DNA of 64,000 bases from Thermodesulfobium sp. 4217-1 (GTDB lineage: Bacteria; Thermodesulfobiota; Thermodesulfobiia; Thermodesulfobiales; Thermodesulfobiaceae). A program made the position numbers and the translations under genes. This document shows, one piece after another, positions 26,164-36,097 of the stretch. Below the pieces are notes generated by a model. It saw only the letters and a program-made list of their open reading frames with translations, was not told where the DNA came from and did no database searches. The stretch is taken from the NCBI RefSeq assembly GCF_039822205.1, contig NZ_JBAGBW010000006.1:20998-84997 (forward strand). Direction: 5' to 3'. The first letter of the stretch is position 1. Every line of letters starts with the position of its first letter.

Positions 26164-27411
26164 TTGCAGCAGGCTGGCTATACGTTTATTTTCTTGGTAA
26201 TTATTGTAAATCTTTTCGGTATCTTTCTTGATTTTCTAAACCTCAGAAACATCGATATAAACAGTCTTGAAAAAGTTAAGGATATCTATCCTATAGAAAA
26301 ACCAATTTCGACTATAAAATATCAAAAGTTTAAGATGGCTATGCAAATAATTAAAGGAGTTATTGAAATTCTTGTATTCTTTTATCTGTTTTCAATAAAT
26401 ATCATCCAAACAATATCTTTAGATATTTACCAAATTCAAACATTTGAATTTCTAAAAGCCTTCTTGTTGTTTGTATCATTTTATGCAATTTTTAAGGTCA
26501 TAGAGATTCCCTTTGCAATATTTGATACCTTTTACGTAGAAAAGATTTTTGAGTTTAACAAAACCACAAAAACGCTATTTATAAAGGATATGCTATTACA
26601 AATAGTTATTGGACTGGCTATACTCTTTGTAATCCTATTTGCGACAGTAAGTTTCATAAATATAGCTGGTTTTTTTTGGTGGGTTTGGGCATCTTGCTTT
26701 ATTATATTGCTAAATCTATTCATCCTTTATATTTATCCTATATTTATTGCACCTCTTTTTAACAAGTTCACACCTCTGTCTGACCCCGAATTAGAGTCGA
26801 AAATAAAAGAAACCCTGGAGAAAACGGGCTTTTCCCTTGAAAACGTCTTTGTAATGGATGCGTCAAAGAGGTCCACTCACTCAAATGCCTATTTTACTGG
26901 CTTTGGGAAGAAAAAGAGACTGGTTCTGTTTGACACCTTCTTGAAGAACCATACACAGAGCGAGATAATATCAGTTTTATCCCATGAACTTGGACATTTC
27001 AAACACAATCACCTATTTAAGATGTTTTTCCTAAATGACTTAATTATAATTTTGGCTATGTTTATCACCAGTCAATTGCTTCAATTAAACGCTATCTACA
27101 ATATGTTTGGATTTGAGAATTCTTTATACAATGGCATATTTATAATATTTACAATATTTTTGCCGCTTGGCAGCCTTATTTTAAACTTAATATTTATGCC
27201 GATTTCAAGAATGAATGAATACCAGGCAGATGAGTTTGCGTTGCAGTTAACCCAAGATCCCGAAACCTTTAAAAATACCCTTATCAAACTGCACAAGGAC
27301 AATCTGTCAAACCCAGTGCCTCATCCGCTCTATGTTTTCTTCAACTACTCTCACCCCCCATTAATCGAGAGGGTAAAACATATCGTAAACTATTCTGCTA
27401 AGAGCGATTAG
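26164..27411 (+). CDS. M48 family CAAX-protease-like membrane endopeptidase
   Basis: A 415-residue membrane protease of the Ste24/CAAX protease 1 type, not the shorter HtpX type. The zinc site is HELGH (274-278) with the third ligand in NEYQADEFA near residue 350. About six to seven hydrophobic segments occur, several before residue 200. The CAAX_prenyl_protease N-terminal domain is represented by KRDFYVEKIFEFNKTT-like residues near 120-140. The TTG start follows AAAGGAGGTC. Two TATAAT boxes lie in the AT-rich 224-base gap upstream (26111, 26122). Bacteria lack prenylated CAAX substrates in general, so its likely role is quality control of membrane proteins. Confidence 0.85.
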   Translation: MQQAGYTFIFLVIIVNLFGIFLDFLNLRNIDINSLEKVKDIYPIEKPISTIKYQKFKMAMQIIKGVIEILVFFYLFSINIIQTISLDIYQIQTFEFLKAFLLFVSFYAIFKVIEIPFAIFDTFYVEKIFEFNKTTKTLFIKDMLLQIVIGLAILFVILFATVSFINIAGFFWWVWASCFIILLNLFILYIYPIFIAPLFNKFTPLSDPELESKIKETLEKTGFSLENVFVMDASKRSTHSNAYFTGFGKKKRLVLFDTFLKNHTQSEIISVLSHELGHFKHNHLFKMFFLNDLIIILAMFITSQLLQLNAIYNMFGFENSLYNGIFIIFTIFLPLGSLILNLIFMPISRMNEYQADEFALQLTQDPETFKNTLIKLHKDNLSNPVPHPLYVFFNYSHPPLIERVKHIVNYSAKSD

Positions 27412-27427
27412 CAAAAGGCTTACAAGA

Positions 27428-27449
27428 GGAGCTAAGTTAACTTAGCTCC
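27428..27449. terminator. Perfect 22-base palindrome after the protease gene
   Basis: GGAGCTAAG-TTAA-CTTAGCTCC forms a 9-bp stem 17 bases past the stop. The downstream tract is AAAATTTAATTTA rather than a clean T run, so termination is likely but may be weak; it could also be a protein site. Confidence 0.5.
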
Positions 27450-27552
27450 CAAAATTTAATTTAAGTCAGCCTTGCCCTTAGATATTGAAGAGGCCACTCT
27501 ATGTTTTGTTTTAATGCTATAGCAGTCCTCCTAAGAGCAAATTAATTAATAT

Positions 27553-30291
27553 CTATTTTACTCCTATTTGCCACCAATTTACTCGATTATTTTTTTGCTG
27601 CTTTATCTGATACATTGCAGCATCAGCTTTTCTAATCAGTTCATCTGGTTCAGTCGAATCAATAGGATAAATTGCCGCCCCCAATGACATCCCAATTCTG
27701 ACAACTTTCCCGGGAACTAATTCATATCCCTCATCAACTGCCAGATGCATCCTATTAAAAGCGCCTTTTAACTGTTCTAAATAGTCGCCCTCTCTAATAT
27801 CTTCAATTATAACTATAAATTCATCTCCGCCAATCCTTGCTACCAGATCGCTAGATCTTAGGTTTAGCTTTATCCTATTTGCAAAATCTATCAAGAGCTT
27901 GTCGCCCATACCGTGTCCAAAGGTATCGTTGACAATTTTAAAATCATCAAGGTCTATCATACAAACTGAAAACATCTTTTTATTTCTTTTTGCCCTTGCT
28001 ATTATGTAAGGCATCTCCTCTTTCAGAGCCCTTCTATTTGGTAGCTTTGTCAGAGAGTCGTTCTTAGCTTGGAATTGCAGTTTCATCTCTAAGTTAAACC
28101 TCTGGGTAACATCGGTAAGAGTCCAGATAGCGAGCTCCTCATTCATTATGCTCACCAGGCGAAGCCCAAGATCACAGTAAATCTCAGACTTGTCTTTTCT
28201 TATCATCTTTATATTGTTTATAAAAGCCTTTTTGTCTTCACTTGCATTAGAGTAAACTCTCTTTACCTTTTCATATTCATCTGCTGAATCATATAATATA
28301 CTTGTAGGCTTTCCTATAAGATCCACAGGCGATTGATAGCCGAAAATACTTATCATCCTTGAGTTTACGTTGATAATGCTATTTTCCCTGGTCATTATAA
28401 CCCCTGCCAGGGTATTCTCCAGGAGGGCATCCTGAATAATCATAAGATTTCGCTCAGTTTGCAGAAGCTCAATTCTCTCCAATCCATTTGAGATGTCAGT
28501 TGCTAAATCTTCTAAAACATCTTTTAGCTCAGAATCAAAATAATTTAGCTCATCGCTTGCTACGACAAAAACAGCGTATATCTTTTCATGAAAGTATATT
28601 GGCAGACCAGCCACAGACTTAACTCCCACAGCTAAAAGCCTTTCCTTCATATGGTTTGACACATCAGACTCCTCATAGGACTGAAGAAAAATTGGTTTTT
28701 TCCCGTTCCAGACAAAAGACATAACGTTTCTGCCATTTTCTTCATTTAGGTTTGCGCTGAAATCTGTATTCTGCAAAAAGTCTGTATTTCCTGCCTTTGC
28801 AAGAAATTTTATTTTGCCCATTGAATCAGCATATAAAATATATGAAAAAAGCATCTTTGCGTGTTCAAGAGTTAGATCGCATATCGACTGAAAAAGATTT
28901 TCTTCAGACTCTGTGCTCAAAATTATTTTATTTACGCTCGCTCTCAAGGTATTAATTCTTGATAGTTTCTTCAAATGGTTCACATACTCGTGCTCTCTTT
29001 CTCTTTGCATATTGTATCTCTCAGTAACGTCAAAAAATGTCCACACGGTTACAGCATTCAATAAATCTCCTGTTCTCTCTATGGGTCCTCCTGACAGATC
29101 ACAAATTATATGTCCTCCATCAGATCTCAATAGTTTTATATCTCTTAACTGAGCAGTATTTTTAGTCGCCAGATCCTCATAAAGGTCTTCTGTTCTCTCA
29201 AACTGCCCTTCATCAAAGTATAAAATCTTTGAACTTTTCCCAACAAGGTCGCTCATGATTTCGTAACCAAGCATATCTAAAAATCTTTTGTTAATTGACA
29301 GTATTACCCTGTTTTTTACTACCACTATGCCTGCAAGCGTGTGCTCTACCATTGCATTGTTAAAAGCCTGACCCTTTTCTATTTGATTTTTCAGCACAGA
29401 AAATAGCAATACAGCGAAGCTCATTGCAGAAGAAAATACTACAGCGTCAAAGATAGGGCTGCTTCTCATAAGAAAGTAATATGGTCCATATCCAAGAGCG
29501 GTAGCATAAAACATTAGTAAAAATACCAAAGAGGTAAGAAAATATGTGACCAGGGAATCAAGATTAAATACAGACCAAACAGTTGGCAAAATTACTACAA
29601 ATAACAATCCTATTCTTAAACCGTTATCTAAACGTGCAGGTATAAAGCAAAGATACCAAAGAGTGATAGTTAGAAGAGTAAGAATACAAAACTCTATAGC
29701 ATCCCTTCTTGACTTCAATATATTGTTTAGATTTTTCCGCCTTATCCAAAGCAAATAAAGAAATGGAGTAATAGAGACGATAGTAGAAAATCCAGATATA
29801 AACCAATTTTCCATAAAGCTTAAGAGATCTGAATATGAAAGCTTCTCGTACGTCAGAAAAATAACAGATGCAAACGTAGATGATATCAAAGGCTTTATAA
29901 AGCACAAGAAGATCGCAAAGATCAAGAAGTTTCTGACATCCTTAAACACATCGCTAAAGTCAAACTTTAGCCTTTTCATAGCAAGAAAACTAATCAAGAG
30001 AGAAAACGTGTCTGCAAAAGCGATAGAAAAAGAGGAATTCGCCCCCCATCCAAAAAATACTACGTTAGCAGTATACAGTGCCAAAAATATGCCAAAAAGA
30101 GGATATTCTCCCCATACAAGGACTGCAAAAACAGCCAGGGCATCAGAAAGCCAGATAGGAGAAATAGTAGTAAATAATAAAGAAGGTATCCAGGCAAGAA
30201 ATAGATAGCCTGAAAATATAAAAATATTTATTAAAATAAAATTTTTAATTTTTTTCATAATTTTTAATTTTAAAAAAATAATATAGCACAT
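27553..30291 (-). CDS. Membrane diguanylate cyclase: MASE1-PAS-GAF-PAS-GGDEF
   Basis: A 912-residue signalling protein. Residues about 15-310 form a MASE1-like integral-membrane sensor with many hydrophobic spans; a PAS domain follows (GIVVVKNRVILSINKRFLDMLG), then a GAF-like domain (LPIYFHEKIYAVFVVA), a second PAS (IINVNSRMISIFGYQSP) and a C-terminal GGDEF domain. The active-site motif GGDEF (821-825) is intact, and RSSD five residues before it is a canonical inhibitory I-site, so it should make cyclic di-GMP with product feedback. No EAL domain is present. The start may instead be the ATG 11 codons in. Co-located genes give no clue to the stimulus. Confidence 0.92.
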   Translation of the reverse strand: MCYIIFLKLKIMKKIKNFILINIFIFSGYLFLAWIPSLLFTTISPIWLSDALAVFAVLVWGEYPLFGIFLALYTANVVFFGWGANSSFSIAFADTFSLLISFLAMKRLKFDFSDVFKDVRNFLIFAIFLCFIKPLISSTFASVIFLTYEKLSYSDLLSFMENWFISGFSTIVSITPFLYLLWIRRKNLNNILKSRRDAIEFCILTLLTITLWYLCFIPARLDNGLRIGLLFVVILPTVWSVFNLDSLVTYFLTSLVFLLMFYATALGYGPYYFLMRSSPIFDAVVFSSAMSFAVLLFSVLKNQIEKGQAFNNAMVEHTLAGIVVVKNRVILSINKRFLDMLGYEIMSDLVGKSSKILYFDEGQFERTEDLYEDLATKNTAQLRDIKLLRSDGGHIICDLSGGPIERTGDLLNAVTVWTFFDVTERYNMQREREHEYVNHLKKLSRINTLRASVNKIILSTESEENLFQSICDLTLEHAKMLFSYILYADSMGKIKFLAKAGNTDFLQNTDFSANLNEENGRNVMSFVWNGKKPIFLQSYEESDVSNHMKERLLAVGVKSVAGLPIYFHEKIYAVFVVASDELNYFDSELKDVLEDLATDISNGLERIELLQTERNLMIIQDALLENTLAGVIMTRENSIINVNSRMISIFGYQSPVDLIGKPTSILYDSADEYEKVKRVYSNASEDKKAFINNIKMIRKDKSEIYCDLGLRLVSIMNEELAIWTLTDVTQRFNLEMKLQFQAKNDSLTKLPNRRALKEEMPYIIARAKRNKKMFSVCMIDLDDFKIVNDTFGHGMGDKLLIDFANRIKLNLRSSDLVARIGGDEFIVIIEDIREGDYLEQLKGAFNRMHLAVDEGYELVPGKVVRIGMSLGAAIYPIDSTEPDELIRKADAAMYQIKQQKNNRVNWWQIGVK

Positions 30292-30337
30292 ATTTAATAA
30301 TATATCTTAAAAAATTTAATTATGTGCAAATGCGCAG

Positions 30338-32617
30338 TTATTTCGCCAGCTCTTTTCCCACAGATATCTGGCCAAGAGCAATAGATCCATCGTTCAAAGG
30401 AGTTTTGTGAGGTAAATAAACGTCAAAGCCACGAGAATTTAAAGCCTTCCAGATCTTATTTAACAAAATTCTATTCACGAACGCACCCCCACAAAGCACA
30501 ACCTTTTTAACTTTGTGCTTCTCATAAATGGCCTGTACACAATTTAGACTAATTTCTGATATAGCGTTGTGAAAAGATAGAGCAATATCTTCAATAGGCA
30601 GATTTTTATCTTTCATATCAACTACATTTCTGACTATCTGGCTGACAGGAATCTCAATTTCGCCAGACATATCGAAATTTATATCAAATGGATATATTGT
30701 TTTACCGGTAAGAGCCAATTCTTCAAGCTTCTGTGCAGCCTCAGCCTCAGTGCTCACCACTCCTGCAATCCCTAAAATTGAAGCGACACCATCAAAAATT
30801 CTTCCAATACTACAGCTTAGCGGACAATTTATATTTTTCCTCAGCATGTTTGAAATAATCTCTAAATTGTTCATATTTCTAAAGTTTATATATTTCGCTG
30901 CCTCTTGCGAGCTTAGCCCAAAATCAGCAAGCAAGGAAAGCCCAATTCTATAGACTTCCTTAATTGCCTTTTCGGCTCCTGGCAATCTAAAGTACGAAAA
31001 ATGAGCAGCCCTTTTAAATTCTTTCCTATTGGAAAGCAAAAATTCGCTGCCCCATATCTTGTCATCTGTACCATAACCTGTTCCATCAAATGCAAGACCT
31101 ATAACTTCATCTTCTATACCGTGCTCTTCCATCACGGCTGCAATGTGTGCGTGGTGATGTTGGACAAATATTCTCTCAGAGTCAAGAGATATTTCATCTG
31201 TAAGCCTTGTCGTAAAATAATTCGGGTGCATATCAGAAATAAAGACCTCAGGCTTTATATCGAAAACCTTCTCAAAATGCCTAAGGGTATTTTTATAAAC
31301 GTTGTAAGTATCTACAGATGCGAGATCGCCAAGGTATTGGCTCAAAAATATTACGTTATCCTTAGAAAGAGCAAAACTGCTCTTCAAATCAGCCCCAGCA
31401 GCAAAGATATGCCTGTTAAATTTTTTCGTAAAAAAGGGCACAGGGACGAATCCCCGCGAACGCCTGATAAAAAACTCACTGTCATTTAACACAAACATTA
31501 CGCTGTCATCGCTTTGGATTGCAATTTCCCTATTATAGGTAACGAAGTAATCGGCAATATCTGAAAGTTTTTCGAAGGCAGCATCGTCTTTATAGACAAT
31601 TGGCTCATCTGATAAATTAGCGCTTGTCATAACCAAAATCATTGATTCATCTACAGCAAATAAAAGGTGTTGAAATGGTGTATACGGGAGCATTATACCA
31701 ATACTGGTCAAATTCGGAGCTATGTATTTACTAATCTTTTCTGATGCCACCTCTTTTTGCCTTAACAAAACTATAGGTCTTGCCCTTGAAGTAAGGAGAT
31801 CAAATTCTTTTTTCGTGGTGCATAAAAAGTCTGTAACTGTATTAATATTTGCCATAAGGGCGAAGGGCTTGAAGGGTCTTTTTTTCCTCTCCCTTAGTCT
31901 TGAAACAGCCTCGTCGTTTTTAGCATCTACAGCAAGATGAAATCCTCCAATACCCTTGATCGCTATTACCTTGCCAGCCATCAACAGCTTGTAGGTTTCG
32001 TCTATTACATCTTCAACGCTATCCTTTATCAAATTTCTATCTTTATCGTATAGATATACCTTAGGCCCGCATACGGGGCAGGCAGTAGGCTGAGTGTGAA
32101 ATCGCCTGTCATGCGGATCAGAATATTCTTTGCTGCACTCTGGACAAAGTTCGAATGGGCTCATAGTGGTGTTTTTTCTGTCATAAGGTATATCGTAAAT
32201 AATGCTAAATCTGGGCCCACAGTTAGTGCAGGTTATAAATGGATAGAGAAATCTTCTATCTTCTTTGTCAAACAACTCTCTAAGGCAGTCATCGCAAATA
32301 TTCGTGTCAGGAGAGATAAAGGTTGTCTTCTTATCAGTTTGTTTGCTCTTCTCAATTACAAAGTTGTTATAGCCCAACAGATCACTTTCTTCTGAAGAAA
32401 CACTATTTATCAGGGCAAGCGGCGGAAAATTCTCTCTTATAGCAATCAAAAATCTGCTAAGTTTTTCCTCCTCCCCCTCGACTTCTATAGTTACGCCTTC
32501 TGTATCGTTCAAGCAGTATCCATTTAAAGACAGCTCATCAGCGAGCCTGTATATAAAGGGCCTAAACCCTACTCCCTGAACTATCCCTTCTACTCTTATA
32601 AAAATGTGTTTTAGCAT
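30338..32617 (-). CDS. hypF: Carbamoyltransferase HypF
   Basis: A 759-residue [NiFe]-hydrogenase maturation protein that makes thiocarbamate on HypE for cyanide-ligand synthesis. Domains in order: acylphosphatase (GIVQGVGFRPFIYRLA), two zinc fingers (CDDCLRELF, CTNCGP, CPEC, CPVCGP), YrdC-like (VIAIKGIGGFHLAVDA), and the Kae1-like carbamoyltransferase part with QHHHAHIAAVMEEH and LCGGAFVNRILL. No hypABCDE or hydrogenase genes are in the window, so it is isolated here. No clear ribosome site precedes the ATG. Confidence 0.95.
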   Translation of the reverse strand: MLKHIFIRVEGIVQGVGFRPFIYRLADELSLNGYCLNDTEGVTIEVEGEEEKLSRFLIAIRENFPPLALINSVSSEESDLLGYNNFVIEKSKQTDKKTTFISPDTNICDDCLRELFDKEDRRFLYPFITCTNCGPRFSIIYDIPYDRKNTTMSPFELCPECSKEYSDPHDRRFHTQPTACPVCGPKVYLYDKDRNLIKDSVEDVIDETYKLLMAGKVIAIKGIGGFHLAVDAKNDEAVSRLRERKKRPFKPFALMANINTVTDFLCTTKKEFDLLTSRARPIVLLRQKEVASEKISKYIAPNLTSIGIMLPYTPFQHLLFAVDESMILVMTSANLSDEPIVYKDDAAFEKLSDIADYFVTYNREIAIQSDDSVMFVLNDSEFFIRRSRGFVPVPFFTKKFNRHIFAAGADLKSSFALSKDNVIFLSQYLGDLASVDTYNVYKNTLRHFEKVFDIKPEVFISDMHPNYFTTRLTDEISLDSERIFVQHHHAHIAAVMEEHGIEDEVIGLAFDGTGYGTDDKIWGSEFLLSNRKEFKRAAHFSYFRLPGAEKAIKEVYRIGLSLLADFGLSSQEAAKYINFRNMNNLEIISNMLRKNINCPLSCSIGRIFDGVASILGIAGVVSTEAEAAQKLEELALTGKTIYPFDINFDMSGEIEIPVSQIVRNVVDMKDKNLPIEDIALSFHNAISEISLNCVQAIYEKHKVKKVVLCGGAFVNRILLNKIWKALNSRGFDVYLPHKTPLNDGSIALGQISVGKELAK

Positions 32618-32665
32618 ATATGAATGATATCAATTAGCTAAAAAAATAGCAATTCTTAGAAAGTT

Positions 32666-32917
32666 TCACTGGTTAATTTTAAAGTTATACCTTGCCCCTA
32701 TAATTTGACCTACGATAGATCCGATTAGCAAAAGAGGAATAAAATAAACGCTTACACCTAAAAAAATTCTGGGCAGAGCGATAAATGGTATCGGTAGATG
32801 AATATATAAGAACCACTTTTTAGAAAACTTGCCAACCTTTGATCTTAGATTTCCAAAAGGAATATTTAATAACACAGAAAGCACAGTTACAAAAAGCACC
32901 TTATACACTGTTTCCAT
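32666..32917 (-). CDS. Small two- or three-span membrane protein
   Basis: An 83-residue hydrophobic protein with spans near residues 4-20, 36-52 and 54-74 and a basic segment (RSKVGKFSKKW) between the first two. GAGGGTG lies just before the ATG, so it is probably translated. It sits between the permease terminator and hypF. I do not recognise a family. Confidence 0.6.
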   Translation of the reverse strand: METVYKVLFVTVLSVLLNIPFGNLRSKVGKFSKKWFLYIHLPIPFIALPRIFLGVSVYFIPLLLIGSIVGQIIGARYNFKINQ

Positions 32918-32937
32918 CTATTCACCCTCTAAAATGC

Positions 32938-32963
32938 AGAGGGCGCTTTTTTAGCCGCCCTCT
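32938..32963 (-). terminator. Hairpin terminator after the APC permease gene
   Basis: AGAGGGCG (32938-32945) pairs with CGCCCTCT (32956-32963) around a 10-base loop; on the minus strand it is followed by GCATTTTAGAGGG, the last part being the ribosome site of the next small gene. It may therefore leak. Confidence 0.6.
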
Positions 32964-32989
32964 ACGAAAATAATTTTAATTATTATAAA

Positions 32990-34588
32990 CTATTTTGAAG
33001 CTCTTTGCGCTACTTCGTCTCCTCTTTCGTCCACTATTTCCTTAATATCGTCGGTATAGTGAGCGCTGTTTACTGCCCAGAAGAAGAAAGCTATAGAAAC
33101 AACGATCAGAATATATTGATCATAAGGATATTTTATCATGCCAATTCCTTCAAAATGTTTGCTCCCAATGTAACTCATCAGAGCCACGAAAAGCAAGTAA
33201 CATATAAGCCAATATCCAGACTTGATATTCTTACCAAGATCTTTCTTTAGCTCATCTCTGGTAAACACAAAGTAGAAATAAAGCAAGAACGCTACTAGAT
33301 CTACCGCGATTAACACAGAAACGTTTGACCATCCGCTCCAGTCTATAAGAAGCGTACATACGATAAACGCTATTATAGAAATAAACATTATAGGTTCAGC
33401 CTTAAATGGCCTATAAAGATTTGGTGCAAACTTTCTAAGACTCACTACGCTTACCGGTCCGATCATATAGGTAAGCACTATAGCGTTCGACACGATGCCT
33501 ACCAACTTGTTCCAGGACGGAAAAGGTGCAGTCCACAAAAATGCCAAAATTAGAGTCAGCCACATCGCATATCTGGGTATCCCAGTTTTCTCATCAACCT
33601 TCATAAATACTTTCCAGAAAATACCGTTTAAAGCTTGGGCGTTTATGATCCTTGAGGTTGAAGTCACATAAATTAGACCTGTGCCAGAAGGAGACAACAC
33701 TGCATCAGCAAATACTATAGTAGCAAGCCATTGAATGTTCATCAAAAGCAATATGTCAGCAAAAGGTGACCTGAAATTCAGGTGTCCCCAACCCTTTGCA
33801 ATCTCTTGAGCAGGCAGCGAACCCACAAACACCAGCTGTAGGGAAGCATACAGTACTATTCCTATCACTACAGCCAGGCCTACAGCCAAAGGAACGTCTT
33901 TTGTTGGGTTTTTTGCTTCACCAGCCATATTTACAGCCTGTCTAAACCCTAAGTAAGCAAAGATAATACCGCCGCTTGACACTGCAGCCAAAATCGCAGG
34001 GAAACCAAATGGTGCAAATCCTCCGTGTTGAGTAAGATTTGCAGGGTTAAAACTCGCGATCAAAAACAAAACAGTTAGAACAGGTGTAATAAATTTTAAT
34101 ATCGTTATTACTGTATTCGTCTTACCAGCAATCCTTATGCTCCAATAGTTCAGTAAGAAATAAATCACTATCAAACCCATAGTAGAAAGCCAGCCGATTA
34201 AAGTTACCTGATGGTTATTATACATGAAAGGTAAATATGTACTCGAGAACTGAACTGTAGCTAAGGCTTCAATGGCTATAACTGAAGAGTCGCCTATGAT
34301 CAGGGCAATAGCCAAAGCATAACTGACAAAGTTACCGTGAGTGTATTGAGGATATCGAATCAAAGAACCTGACTCTGGAAGCATCCCTGCAAGCTCAGCA
34401 TAAACCAAAGCGATAAAAAATACGCATAATCCACCAATGATCCAAGAAATTACTGCGGCAGGTCCAGCAAGGTTAGCTGCTTTCTGAGAAGCAAAAAGCC
34501 AACCAGAACCGATTATTCCGCCAAGGCCTAACATCGTCAGGTCTAGTAGGTTTAGCTCCTTTTTTAGTTTCGTCTTCAAAATCTTCAT
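32990..34588 (-). CDS. APC-family amino acid permease
   Basis: A 532-residue transporter with about 12-13 hydrophobic spans. GLGGIIGSGWLFA in the first span is the APC-family substrate-binding glycine motif; EAKNPTKDVPLAV follows span 6, as in many APC members, and VYAELAGMLPESGS follows span 2. It should import an amino acid with protons or sodium. Specificity is not readable; it is not linked to the hut genes 6-18 kb away. A 14/13-base inverted repeat lies just upstream. Confidence 0.9.
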   Translation of the reverse strand: MKILKTKLKKELNLLDLTMLGLGGIIGSGWLFASQKAANLAGPAAVISWIIGGLCVFFIALVYAELAGMLPESGSLIRYPQYTHGNFVSYALAIALIIGDSSVIAIEALATVQFSSTYLPFMYNNHQVTLIGWLSTMGLIVIYFLLNYWSIRIAGKTNTVITILKFITPVLTVLFLIASFNPANLTQHGGFAPFGFPAILAAVSSGGIIFAYLGFRQAVNMAGEAKNPTKDVPLAVGLAVVIGIVLYASLQLVFVGSLPAQEIAKGWGHLNFRSPFADILLLMNIQWLATIVFADAVLSPSGTGLIYVTSTSRIINAQALNGIFWKVFMKVDEKTGIPRYAMWLTLILAFLWTAPFPSWNKLVGIVSNAIVLTYMIGPVSVVSLRKFAPNLYRPFKAEPIMFISIIAFIVCTLLIDWSGWSNVSVLIAVDLVAFLLYFYFVFTRDELKKDLGKNIKSGYWLICYLLFVALMSYIGSKHFEGIGMIKYPYDQYILIVVSIAFFFWAVNSAHYTDDIKEIVDERGDEVAQRASK

Positions 34589-34620
34589 CTCCTTTTTACT
34601 AAAATTTAAGTCACAATATA

Positions 34621-34663
34621 ACTTAATCTTTAAGAAAAGCTTTCCTTTTCCTTAAGATTAAGT
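34621..34663 (-). promoter_or_regulatory. Long inverted repeat in the permease leader
   Basis: ACTTAATCTTTAAG (34621-34634) is matched by CTTAAGATTAAGT (34651-34663), a perfect 13-base inverted repeat except for one bulged T, with a 16-base spacer. It lies 32 bases upstream of the permease start and could be an operator or a leader hairpin. Confidence 0.5.
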
Positions 34664-34757
34664 CTCTAAAACCAACCCTTACCTCCTTTCTCGGAGAACT
34701 CTTCCTTAAAATAATCTTATGTTAGTTAAGAAACAAAGTCCGTTATTTATAATCCAA

Positions 34758-34787
34758 GGGCTGGGAATCTTTAAAAAACCCCAACCC
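34758..34787 (-). terminator. Possible terminator after the MFS gene
   Basis: On the minus strand GGGTTGGG (34787-34780) pairs with CCCAGCCC (34765-34758) with one G-U pair; the loop contains a T6 run, but the bases after the stem are TTGGATTATA. It fits better on the minus strand, 17 bases past the MFS stop, though the weak T tract leaves doubt. Confidence 0.45.
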
Positions 34788-34804
34788 GTGAATTTCATAA
34801 TTTT

Positions 34805-36097
34805 CTAAGCCTGGAACTTCTCACCATCTGGATGATGGAACAAGATTACTCCAACCACCGATGTGAGGTTGAGAAATAACATAAATATAAAAGCAGCAGT
34901 AAATGAACCGGTAATCTGAACAATGAAGCCTGTCAAGGTAGATGCTATAAGCCCTGCAATTGCAAAGAAGAAGTCCATTACACCAAGTGACGTTCCAGAG
35001 CGCTGTCTGATAACATCAACGTTGGTAGCATAAAAACTCGAATTTGCGGCCATATTCAATCCAACAGCCAAAGAGATTGATATCATTGCTGTATTTAAGT
35101 CGTGATAGAGTATTACAGGAAGAAGACTAAATCCACCTAAGAGTTGGCTAATCCAGATTGGATGCGAACGAGCCTTTCTTAGACTTTTTGTGCTTGCCAA
35201 AATTTTGTCAGACAATCTGCCAACAAAAAACAGCAAAATCGAAGCAAGAGCCCATGGCAAAATTGTAAAAACGCCAATTTTCATTAGATTCATATGATAT
35301 GTGGAATTCAAAAAAGTCGGCAACCATCCCAAAAAGAAGAACAAATTATACCCAAATACGAAAAAGGCCCAGTCATTGGATAAAAGCGTGGGATTGGTGA
35401 GCAAAAATTTCCAGAGGCCCTTTTGCACTTTATTGTGCTCACGTCTAATCTCGTGATCTGATCTTGCTCTATCTACATTGGACTTCTCTCTAATATGAGC
35501 AAGCTCTTCATCGTTTACAAATTTTGATTTTTCTGGATAGTCCTTGTACATAAAAAGCCATATGGGAGCCCAGATAACGCCTGCCAAACCAAGTATCATG
35601 AACATTCCCTGCCACTCAAATCTTGTTGCAAGAAATGCCACAATTGGCCCGCCAATCATAAGTGCGAGAGGAACAGCCACAAGAGCGTCTGCCAGAGCAG
35701 TAGCCCTTTCTCTAATTGGCAGCCAATCTCCTACCACCCTATTCAATGCAGGGAAGTTCGGGCCTTCAGCTAAGCCCAGCACTAGTCTTACAATAAAAAG
35801 ATAAGTAAAGCCCATTGCAAAGGCTGTTGAAAATATGCTCACTGACCAAACCAGCGCAGCCAAAAACCATATTTTTCTTGAGCCCCAATTGTCAACAAGC
35901 AACCCGCCTACAAAAACCATTAAGGCGTATCCAATATTAAAAGCGCCCAGAGTTAAGCCGATATCCTCTGCATTTAAATGAAATAACTTACTTAAAATTG
36001 GCATTGCAAAAGCAATTGCACTCCTATCAACATAGTTGATAATGGTAATGAGAAAAGCTAACCCTATTATGACCCACCTAAAATTCGTCTTGCTCAT
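34805..36097 (-). CDS. MFS transporter, anion:cation symporter type
   Basis: A 430-residue major facilitator protein with 12 predicted spans. The first span ends IINYVDRSAIAFA and LVDNWGSRKIW lies in the loop between spans 2 and 3. LVLGLAEGPNFPALNRVVGDWLP-like sequence in span 4 and its loop is typical of the ACS subfamily (hexuronate, phthalate, tartrate and similar organic anions). GGGGG lies upstream of the ATG. The carried anion cannot be told. Confidence 0.88.
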   Translation of the reverse strand: MSKTNFRWVIIGLAFLITIINYVDRSAIAFAMPILSKLFHLNAEDIGLTLGAFNIGYALMVFVGGLLVDNWGSRKIWFLAALVWSVSIFSTAFAMGFTYLFIVRLVLGLAEGPNFPALNRVVGDWLPIRERATALADALVAVPLALMIGGPIVAFLATRFEWQGMFMILGLAGVIWAPIWLFMYKDYPEKSKFVNDEELAHIREKSNVDRARSDHEIRREHNKVQKGLWKFLLTNPTLLSNDWAFFVFGYNLFFFLGWLPTFLNSTYHMNLMKIGVFTILPWALASILLFFVGRLSDKILASTKSLRKARSHPIWISQLLGGFSLLPVILYHDLNTAMISISLAVGLNMAANSSFYATNVDVIRQRSGTSLGVMDFFFAIAGLIASTLTGFIVQITGSFTAAFIFMLFLNLTSVVGVILFHHPDGEKFQA

